5,750 bases of DNA from an uncultured Alphaproteobacteria bacterium (GTDB lineage: Bacteria; Pseudomonadota; Alphaproteobacteria; CASFRQ01; SAAU01). Position numbers and translations under genes: made by a program. Positions within the stretch are counted from its first letter, which is position 1. Every line of letters starts with the position of its first letter. A model generated the notes under the pieces. That model searched no databases. It was not told where the DNA came from and worked only from the letters and a program-made list of their open reading frames with translations. Positions 1-4,415 of this stretch are shown here, piece after piece. Location of the stretch: NCBI GenBank assembly GCA_949296785.1, contig CASFRQ010000172.1, positions 1-5,750 of the forward strand, given 5' to 3'.

Positions 1-540
1 CATCTCTTTGACGCAATAAGAAAATCCATTTTCTTTTTCAAATTTATTTAAATCTATTTTCAATTCCGGCCTGTTTAAAATAAACCGGAATTTATCCTTG
101 TCTTTTTTCAGAGCCTCCATAAAAACAGGGCTATAAAAACCACTGCTTCCGTTAATATCCGCTCCTTTTTCCAAAAGAGCTCGCATAAAATCAACGCGGT
201 CTTCCCTTAAAGAAGAAAATAAAGCCCTTTCCAAAACACGATGAGAAAGCACCCCTTTTTCCAAAAAAATATCAAAAGCCTTTTTGTCATTATAGTCTAT
301 TGCCACATCCAGCAAAGACTTTCCACTCTCATCCCAAATCTTCCCCGCTTCCGTTTCGTACGGATTTTTCAATGCTTCCAAATATTTCCTTCTGAAGAAA
401 GGATCCGTCCGAAACCTGAGCAAGTCTCCCTTGGAAAAATAGTAAACCGTTTCAGAGACATAACCACCAATTGTGTCGTACATTAAATTACCGACTTTAA
501 CAATCTCTTCCGTATATTTTTTTCTGATTTTCTTTTTCAT
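1..540 (-). CDS. Ankyrin-repeat protein, 3' end beyond the window
   Basis: An open frame of 180 codons runs from ATG at 540 to the window edge with no stop, so the C-terminus is missing. Residues 1-65 are a charged N-terminal part with no recognised domain and no clear signal peptide. From about residue 69 there are degenerate ankyrin units: WDESGKSLLDVAIDYND followed by FLEKGV (69-96), then a clear unit ending in ALLEKGADIN (about 101-130), then 131-163 with FMEALKKDKDKFRFIL, and the start of another. The start is supported by GGAG at 548-551, seven bases upstream of ATG, and by a strong promoter further upstream. Ankyrin repeats bind proteins; in host-associated bacteria such proteins are sometimes effectors, but nothing here shows secretion. 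It is divergent from the recombinase remnant and may be cargo of the same element. The ankyrin call is fairly safe; the function is unknown. Confidence 0.85.
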   Translation of the reverse strand, partial: MKKKIRKKYTEEIVKVGNLMYDTIGGYVSETVYYFSKGDLLRFRTDPFFRRKYLEALKNPYETEAGKIWDESGKSLLDVAIDYNDKKAFDIFLEKGVLSHRVLERALFSSLREDRVDFMRALLEKGADINGSSGFYSPVFMEALKKDKDKFRFILNRPELKIDLNKFEKENGFSYCVKEM

Positions 541-556
541 ATTTTTTCTCCGAACA

Positions 557-586
557 CCTGATATAACGAATCCTGATATAACGAAT
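557..586. repeat. Perfect 15-bp tandem duplication at the ankyrin promoter
   Basis: The 15-mer cctgatataacgaat occurs twice back to back (557-571 and 572-586) with no mismatch. It covers the last bases of the -10 box, the predicted transcription start and the leader up to the Shine-Dalgarno region. It could be a paired operator or a recent replication-slippage duplication. Sequence alone cannot separate these. Confidence 0.9.
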
Positions 587-612
587 ATAGTTTTAAAATA
601 TTTTTTTGTCAA
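584..612 (-). promoter_or_regulatory. Sigma70-type promoter of the ankyrin gene
   Basis: On the minus strand, TTGACA (612-607) is a perfect -35 box. After a 17-bp spacer comes TATATT (589-584), a near-consensus -10 box. Transcription would start near 577, giving a leader of about 37 nt that contains GGAG seven bases before ATG 540. The -10 box overlaps a 15-bp tandem repeat that continues across the predicted start point. Confidence 0.7.
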
Positions 613-1018
613 ATATTTTTTGTTTTGTCTTTTTCAAACTTCTTTCCGGGATATTGCTTTATTAAAAGGCGTAATCCGAAAAAACAGGATATGTGGAAAA
701 ATGAAAGAAACCCTTTTTACTGATGGGGGCAATTATAATGAGGAGAGGATAAAAATTTTTTATTTTGACATAAGACAGCGTTCTTATTTTCACTCTGTTT
801 TTTTCAGGAAGAGATTCCGCTTCTTCGGGATTGAAATGATACAAAGCCTCCATTACACCACACCTGCACCTAACAGACGCGATGCTTTCTTTAAAACCGT
901 ACTATTTTATTGTTTTTCAATGATTTTCCGATTTTCAAACCTGATGGCCAACAGAGCCTCTTTAACGAAAAAACTTCTTTCCTCTTTACTTTCCCTTCAA
1001 AACGGTAAAGAAAGCCCT
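613..1018. other. Gene-poor, probably decayed stretch
   Basis: About 400 bases between the ankyrin promoter and the recognisable part of the recombinase. The plus-strand frame of the recombinase stays open through here, but its translation (many Phe, Ile and Arg) matches no recombinase N-terminal domain and overlaps the ankyrin promoter, so I do not treat it as coding. On the minus strand there is a small ORF at 662-853 and a 29-codon open stretch at 910-996 with coding-like amino acid content (including SFFVKEALLAIRFENRKII) but no start codon. These look like gene remnants; none is identifiable. Confidence 0.5.
662..853 (-). CDS. Small hypothetical ORF, possibly a gene remnant
   Basis: A 63-residue frame beginning MEALYHFNPEEAESLPEKN. 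The first 30 or so residues have a balanced, coding-like composition with several Glu, Pro and Lys. The second half turns hydrophobic and Phe-rich and reads more like chance translation. A GGTG-rich stretch lies just before the ATG, which is a weak ribosome site at best, and I find no promoter. I do not recognise the product. It may be a short real protein, the 5' end of a decayed gene, or noise. Confidence 0.22.
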   Translation of the reverse strand: MEALYHFNPEEAESLPEKNRVKIRTLSYVKIKNFYPLLIIIAPISKKGFFHFSTYPVFSDYAF

Positions 1019-1537
1019 TATAAACAAAATTTCGGTTCTTGTTTGCGGGGAGAGCCGGAGGCGATATGTCTTAACTTTTACATGGGTCAAAGGCCGGCGG
1101 ACATTTTGTCTCTCACAATGGAACAATTAAAAACAAAAGAAGGAATGGCTTATTTTGAGATTATGCCTCATAAAACAGAAGGACGGGGAGTGATATCTTA
1201 CGCCCCTGTTCCGAAAGAACTTTATGAAGAAATAAAAAATCGCACCGGGAAACTTCTCCGGCAAAGAAAAGGAAAAGAATACACCCAAAAAACATTTGAA
1301 AAGCATTTTCAAAAAATAAGAAAAATGGATGAAAGACTAACGGGACTGTCTTTTCAGGCAACTCGTAACAGCGCCAGTACGGCATATTACGAATCGGGAA
1401 GTTCCGTCGGGCAAAACATGACAATTCTCGGCCATACGCAAGAACAGACAAACCTGTCAATTTACAGGCAAAATACTCCCAAGCAGGCAATAGAAGCCCT
1501 TAAAAGAAGATTGAAAGAAGAAGAAAAAAACAAGTAG
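1019..1537 (+). pseudogene. Tyrosine recombinase (phage-type integrase), 5'-truncated remnant
   Basis: The translated C-terminal part is the catalytic domain of a tyrosine site-specific recombinase. MGQRPADIL holds the first catalytic Arg (codon 1091-1093). HKTEGRG fits the beta-hairpin Lys region. FQATRNSAS is the H-x-x-R box with Gln in place of His (codon 1355-1357) and Arg kept at 1364-1366. LGHTQEQT holds the later His (1433-1435), and NLSIYRQ the nucleophile Tyr (1463-1465). The frame is open upstream to 473, but that part shows no core-binding or SAM-like domain and runs through another gene's promoter, so only the last 170 or so residues look genuine; the left boundary is approximate. 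Loss of the N-terminal half suggests it cannot recombine alone. It points towards tRNA-Pro and is followed by an intrinsic terminator, as expected for the integrase of a tRNA-targeted element. Confidence 0.75.
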
Positions 1538-1551
1538 AAAAAAACAAGTAG
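1524..1551. repeat. 14-bp tandem duplication spanning the recombinase stop
   Basis: The unit aaaaaaacaagtag occurs at 1524-1537 and again at 1538-1551. The first copy contains the TAG stop codon of the recombinase. A further partial unit (a-run then tag) follows. It looks like replication slippage in A-rich DNA. Confidence 0.85.
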
Positions 1552-1586
1552 AAAAAAATAGGAAAAACAGAAAAAAAGAATCGGCA

Positions 1587-1615
1587 AAAAGGGGAAAATT
1601 CCCCTTTTATTTTTT
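1587..1615 (+). terminator. Intrinsic terminator after the recombinase remnant
   Basis: AAAAGGGG (1587-1594) pairs with CCCCTTTT (1601-1608) around a 6-nt loop, and is followed by ATTTTTT. It lies 50 nt after the recombinase stop in the same direction. Confidence 0.75.
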
Positions 1616-1675
1616 ACGAAAATTAAAAAAATATTAAATAGAATCAATGAGGAAAAAACAAAAAATTTTCGTAAA
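1613..1675. repeat. 12-bp inverted repeat between the integrase terminator and the att-like copy
   Basis: tttacgaaaatt (1613-1624) is exactly inverted as aattttcgtaaa (1664-1675), with a 39-bp AT-rich interval. The left arm overlaps the terminator's T-tract. It may be a recombinase or accessory-protein binding pair; the low complexity also allows chance. Confidence 0.6.
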
Positions 1676-1681
1676 GAAAAC

Positions 1682-1708
1682 AAAAAAGTCCTTGAAAAAC
1701 AAGGACTT
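1682..1708 (-). terminator. Terminator-like hairpin beside the tRNA-Pro 3'-end copy
   Basis: A 9-bp perfect stem (1686-1694 with 1700-1708, AAGTCCTTG / CAAGGACTT) has a 5-nt loop and, on the minus strand, ends in a T-run (the A-run at 1682-1687). It sits 4 nt past the tRNA 3'-end copy, the same relation as the working terminator to the intact tRNA-Pro. No intact minus-strand gene now lies directly upstream of it. Confidence 0.7.
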
Positions 1709-1712
1709 AACT

Positions 1713-1730
1713 TGGTCGGAGCGGCGGGAT
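1713..1730 (-). other. Duplicated tRNA-Pro 3' end (candidate att site)
   Basis: tggtcggagcggcgggat is identical over 18 bp to 1894-1911, the last 18 nt of tRNA-Pro including CCA, the discriminator, the acceptor strand and part of the T-stem. Identity stops inside the T-loop. An exact copy of a tRNA 3' end near a tyrosine recombinase is the classic footprint of tRNA-targeted integration. On the minus strand, the stretch 1799-1713 even begins with CGGAG and contains AAAGGGTC, so a decayed duplicate tRNA-Pro gene is the alternative. Confidence 0.65.
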
Positions 1731-1754
1731 ATTGATATTCCCGTTTTAAACGGG
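1725..1754. repeat. Two overlapping hairpins sharing one CCCG arm
   Basis: CGGGA (1725-1729) can pair with TCCCG (1739-1743). The same CCCG also starts CCCGTTT-T-AAACGGG (1740-1754), a 7-bp near-perfect palindrome. The two structures are mutually exclusive. They adjoin the tRNA 3'-end copy and may mark the former element end. Confidence 0.5.
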
Positions 1755-1770
1755 ACCCTTTCGCTTGATT

Positions 1771-1860
1771 TTTATGCTGGCGCATATCGGCATCCTCCGT
1801 CTGCCTAAAATCTGCGCCCGAACCCACTTCCCGTGGGTTCAACTCCCTTCTTTAAACACA
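1771..1860 (+). pseudogene. Degenerate tRNA-Leu-like sequence
   Basis: Read on the plus strand, the stretch follows a class II tRNA-Leu layout: CTGGCGC near positions 7-13, GGCA in the D-loop region, CCTAAAATCTGCG like the anticodon region of tRNA-Leu(UAA), a long variable region, then GTGGGTTCAACTCCC as a T-arm. The total is about 90 nt, the right size. However, the anticodon stem does not pair, the base before TAA is C rather than the near-invariant U33, the acceptor pairs poorly and CCA reads ACA. It cannot be a working tRNA. It may be a decayed one carried by an element, or chance. Confidence 0.27.
1820..1840. repeat. Perfect 8-bp hairpin with tRNA T-arm sequence
   Basis: GAACCCAC (1820-1827) pairs with GTGGGTTC (1833-1840) around a 5-nt loop. 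The right arm extended to CGTGGGTTCAA (1832-1842) matches the T-arm of the neighbouring tRNA-Pro in inverted orientation. No T-run follows on either strand, so it is not a terminator. Confidence 0.6.
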
Positions 1861-1887
1861 AAAAAAAGAACGCCAAAAGGCGTTCTT
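1860..1887 (-). terminator. Terminator of tRNA-Pro
   Basis: On the minus strand, AAGAACGCC-TTTT-GGCGTTCTT (a 9-bp stem, 1866-1874 with 1879-1887) runs into a T-run (the A-run at 1860-1867). It begins 6 nt after the tRNA CCA end. Confidence 0.85.
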
Positions 1888-1893
1888 CCTAAC

Positions 1894-1970
1894 TGGTCGG
1901 AGCGGCGGGATTTGAACCCACGACCCTTTGCACCCCATGCAAATACTCTACCAGACTGCGCTACGCTCCG
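1894..1970 (-). tRNA. tRNA-Pro, anticodon GGG
   Basis: A 77-nt cloverleaf. The acceptor CGGAGCG/CGCTCCG pairs fully, the discriminator is A and CCA is encoded. The anticodon stem TTTGC/GCAAA closes the loop ATGGGGT with anticodon GGG at 1936-1934, which reads CCC and CCU. The T-arm is GTGGG-TTCAAAT-CCCGC. C1-G72 with A73 fits bacterial proline tRNA identity. The D-stem is weak: G10-U25 is a wobble and G12-A23 a mismatch. Location downstream of merR fits a conserved alphaproteobacterial context. Its 3' end is copied at 1713-1730, so the gene has probably served as an integration site and been restored. Confidence 0.96.
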
Positions 1971-1982
1971 TTTCCGCAAAAG

Positions 1983-2011
1983 AATATATACGAAAATGTC
2001 TTAAACCTCAA
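1983..2011 (-). promoter_or_regulatory. Promoter of tRNA-Pro
   Basis: TTGAGG (2011-2006), 17 bp, then TATATT (1988-1983) on the minus strand. Transcription would start near 1976, about 6 nt before the tRNA. The -35 box lies 17 bp past the end of the HD-hydrolase pseudogene. Confidence 0.65.
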
Positions 2012-2028
2012 GCTTTTTCTTTTAAATT

Positions 2029-2659
2029 TTAATGAATTTTCAAAATTTCATAAATATCTTTACCTGCCCAAACATCAAACTTTTTCTTTACAGCGTTCAG
2101 AATCTTCAGATTTTCCCAAATTTTTGGAAATCTAGACTGCGCCGCTTAAAAATCGCCTGAAATCTTTCCTCTATCATTCAGTTTTTTTCGCAGATTATTG
2201 TAATATTGCACAAGATAATAAATAATTATATCCGTATATACCCTCTTTTAGAAAAAAAAGAAATCCTCCTTAATATCTTTTTCTGTATATCCGACCTTTA
2301 AAAAAAGTCTTATCTTTTGCAAGAAGCTCATGTAATAAAGCCGTTTGAGCCAATTGAGGATACCTCGGACATTTTTTCTTTAAAAAATAATATCCTTCCA
2401 AAGCATGGAAATGATACTTCCCGTCAAAAACATATTCGTCGTTTAACCGACCGGCATCATGCAGTAAACCGCAAGCATATGCCTCTTGTTTATCCAAAGA
2501 AGGGACATATGACGCAATCAAGGCGGCGTTATCAGCCACACTCCGGCTATGCTCCCGGAAAGTTTTCTCCATACTCTTCGTAAACGGACTATCACTTTTG
2601 TTTCTGAGAGAAATGACCTCTTCAAAAATTTCAAAGGCCTCCCTTTCAGATAAAAACAT
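2029..2659 (-). pseudogene. HD-domain metal-dependent phosphohydrolase, frameshifted
   Basis: The ATG at 2659 has AAGGA seven bases upstream and follows merR by 16 nt. The first frame gives 129 residues ending at 2270 and carries HD-superfamily signatures: H37, the LLHD pair H67-D68, H85 in HALEGYYFL and H110 in ALLHELL. One base too many in the T7 run (A7 on the plus strand, 2300-2306) shifts the frame. Read in the +1 frame, the protein continues with GYTEKDIKEDF, meets TAA at 2250-2248, continues, meets TAA at 2148-2146, and ends with coding-like residues including RFPKIWENLKIL and WAGKDIYEILKIH before TAA at 2031-2029. Joined, this is a 209-residue protein, a normal size for a single HD-domain enzyme. 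Three lesions argue for a true pseudogene rather than one sequencing error. The original substrate is unknown. Confidence 0.75.
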
Positions 2660-2675
2660 ACTTTAATCCTTAAAA

Positions 2676-3002
2676 CTATTCGGCATAAGGCGCCAAAAAA
2701 TCAATCACTTCACGAACAGAACGAACAAAATCTTCTTGATTTTTTTCCTCCAGCTGAGCCTGCCTGTCCGGCTTTTTGGCAAACACTTGCTGGGCCCCCT
2801 TGATTGTCAGTCCCTTTCCATACAAAAGAAATTTAATATCCTGCAAAAGACGAAGGTCTTCCTGAGAATAACAACGTCGGCCTAAACGCTTCTGCGGCTT
2901 CAATTGCTCAAACTGAGATTCCCAAAACCTTAAAACATGCGGTGGCAATTCCAGCTTTTCGCAAGCCTCTTTTATTGTTAAAAGCGCTGTTTCGGATTTC
3001 AT
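2676..3002 (-). CDS. MerR-family transcriptional regulator (short form)
   Basis: 108 residues. An N-terminal winged helix-turn-helix spans about residues 7-75: LTIKEACEKLELPPHVLRFWE is the HTH with the MerR-typical LRFWE, GRRCYSQEDL is the wing, and LLYGKGLTIKGAQQVF the following helices. The remaining 35 or so residues form a charged tail without a metal- or drug-sensing domain, so the ligand, if any, is unknown. Proteins of this type regularly follow ihfA in alphaproteobacteria. Its ATG overlaps the ihfA TGA by 4 bp (ATGA, 3002-2999), which suggests translational coupling. The targets are not evident from the sequence. Confidence 0.9.
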   Translation of the reverse strand: MKSETALLTIKEACEKLELPPHVLRFWESQFEQLKPQKRLGRRCYSQEDLRLLQDIKFLLYGKGLTIKGAQQVFAKKPDRQAQLEEKNQEDFVRSVREVIDFLAPYAE

Positions 3003-3316
3003 TCTTTTTCTTCCGAATTTACAAAATCCTTCAAATTCAAAGAAGGATGAAAGGTCACAACCTTGCGCGCCGAAATAGGATATTCCTCCTTGGTTTTCGG
3101 GTTTCTGCCGACGCGTTTGGATTTTTCTTTTACTTTAAAAGTCGCGAAAGAAGTAATTTTAACATCTTCTCCCCGCAAAAAAGCATTTGAGATTTCATCA
3201 AAAATCTCATCCACAAAACGGCTGGAATCAGCAAACGAAAAGCCGACCCTTTCATATAAAGCCTGTGCCAAAACACCGCGCGTCACATTTTCAAGCTTTT
3301 TCATCGTTTTATCCAT
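2999..3316 (-). CDS. ihfA: Integration host factor, alpha subunit
   Basis: 105 residues of the HU/IHF family. IHF is a heterodimer that binds specific sites and bends DNA sharply, acting in nucleoid structure, transcription, replication and phage recombination. GRNPKT (70-75) carries the intercalating Pro73 at the tip of the DNA-binding arm. ISARKVVTFHPS (81-92) resembles IHF-alpha more than HU. FATF (57-60) replaces the usual FGTF/FGSF. Position after fabH and before merR is the usual alphaproteobacterial ihfA location, supporting alpha rather than beta. The start at 3316 has GGAA about 9 nt upstream; an ATG four codons later (3304) is possible. It has a candidate promoter in the 91-nt gap to fabH. 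Confidence 0.88.
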   Translation of the reverse strand: MDKTMKKLENVTRGVLAQALYERVGFSFADSSRFVDEIFDEISNAFLRGEDVKITSFATFKVKEKSKRVGRNPKTKEEYPISARKVVTFHPSLNLKDFVNSEEKE

Positions 3317-3341
3317 TTTGAGATTCCATTCAGATTAATTT

Positions 3342-3370
3342 AGTTTAAAAAAAATCCCCCCCTTTTTCAA
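3342..3370 (-). promoter_or_regulatory. Candidate promoter of ihfA-merR with homopolymer spacer
   Basis: On the minus strand, TTGAAA (3370-3365) is followed by 17 bp and TAAACT (3347-3342). The start point would be near 3335, about 19 nt before ihfA. The spacer is AA, then G7, A and seven of the eight T's in a T8 run, so slippage would directly change the -35/-10 distance. The -10 box is only a 4/6 match. Confidence 0.5.
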
Positions 3371-3407
3371 GAGTGAATTTTTAAATCATATTCCCGCCCG
3401 CAAACCG

Positions 3408-4370
3408 TTAATATCTTAAAAGGCAGGAGCCCCAGGTAAAGCCGCCACCCATTGCCACAAGCAAAAGCAAATCTCCCTTTTTAATTTTCCCGCTTTTAAA
3501 ACCGTCATCCAAAGCAATAGGAATAGAACTGGCGGAAGTATTACCGACTTTATCCAAAGTCAAAATCGTTTTATTTTCCGGTATACCAAGTTTTTTCATC
3601 ACGGAATCTATAATCCGAACATTTGCCTGGTGCGGAACAAAGTAATCCACATTTTCCGATGTTAAACCGTTCTTTTCCAAAATAACCTTTCCTGCATTTG
3701 AAAGACAATGAACAGCCTGCTTATAGACCTCCTGTCCCTGCATTTGAATAAAGCCGGTTGTCTGTGTAGATGAAATACCTCCCGATGTTTTTAAAGAATC
3801 GTAGTGCCTTCCATCGGAGTACAACAGAACATCCAAAACACCATCCGCTTTTTCTTCTTCGGACCGAGCCAAAACAATCGCCCCGGCGCCATCGCCAAAC
3901 AAAACGCATGTTCCTCTGTCCGTCCAATCCACCAGCCTGGAAATCGTTTCCGCGCCAATAACCAGAGCCGTCTTGACAGATCCGTCCCGAATCATGCTGT
4001 TTGCCACGGACAAAGCGTATAAAAAACCGGAGCACACCGCTTGCACATCAAAAGCGAACCCCGTCGTATTACCCAACATCGCCTGAACTTTAACCGCCGT
4101 CGCCGGAAAACTCTCATCCGGGGAAGTTGTCGCCAAAACGATTAAATCAATATCTTGCGCCTTCATACCGGCGTTTTCAAGAGCAAGCACCGCACTTTGA
4201 TAAGCCAAATCGGATGTTTTTTCACCCTCCGCGGCAATATACCTTTGTTTAATTCCCGTTCGTTCCGTAATCCAGGCATCATTTGTCTCAACCATTTTGG
4301 ACAAATCGTCATTAGTCAGAATTTTTTCCGGCAAATACGAACCGATTCCTTTTAAAACGGCATGAAACAT
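3408..4370 (-). CDS. fabH: Beta-ketoacyl-ACP synthase III
   Basis: 320 residues, full length for FabH. It condenses acetyl-CoA (or another acyl-CoA primer) with malonyl-ACP to start type II fatty acid synthesis in the cytosol. The thiolase-fold catalytic triad is complete: Cys113 in AVCSGF, His247 in VPHQAN, and Asn277 in GNTSASS. TNDAWITERTGI (29-40) and FGDGAGA (158-164) are further FabH signatures, and the C-terminus MGGGFTWGSCLLRY is typical. The start at 4370 has AAGGGAAA some 9-10 nt upstream. The 45-nt gap from plsX holds no terminator, so the two are probably co-transcribed. No defects seen. Confidence 0.97.
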   Translation of the reverse strand: MFHAVLKGIGSYLPEKILTNDDLSKMVETNDAWITERTGIKQRYIAAEGEKTSDLAYQSAVLALENAGMKAQDIDLIVLATTSPDESFPATAVKVQAMLGNTTGFAFDVQAVCSGFLYALSVANSMIRDGSVKTALVIGAETISRLVDWTDRGTCVLFGDGAGAIVLARSEEEKADGVLDVLLYSDGRHYDSLKTSGGISSTQTTGFIQMQGQEVYKQAVHCLSNAGKVILEKNGLTSENVDYFVPHQANVRIIDSVMKKLGIPENKTILTLDKVGNTSASSIPIALDDGFKSGKIKKGDLLLLVAMGGGFTWGSCLLRY

Positions 4371-4415
4371 TTATCCAGGTTTCCCTTTTTTATTCTTAAA
4401 ATCACAACTGGAATT

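Noticed and set aside
473..1018. N-terminal 180 or so codons of the long plus-strand frame containing the recombinase
   Set aside because: No recombinase N-terminal domain is visible, composition is Phe/Ile-rich, and it overlaps the ankyrin promoter and repeat; I kept only the catalytic part.
1820..1840. The GAACCCAC hairpin as a terminator
   Set aside because: No T-run follows on either strand.
1161..1842. Minus-strand frames opposite the recombinase and its terminator
   Set aside because: Phe/Leu-rich shadows of AT-rich plus-strand sequence, with no motif or ribosome site.
1765..2004. Plus-strand frame with RRDLNPRPFAPH
   Set aside because: It is antisense translation of tRNA-Pro, a well-known false ORF type.
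2270..2659. HD protein as a complete 129-residue gene
   Set aside because: The +1 frame continues the protein with family-like sequence to 2029, so the stop at 2270 is the result of a frameshift.
3371..3407. Terminator after fabH
   Set aside because: No stable hairpin with a T-run is found; read-through into ihfA is likely in addition to the internal promoter.
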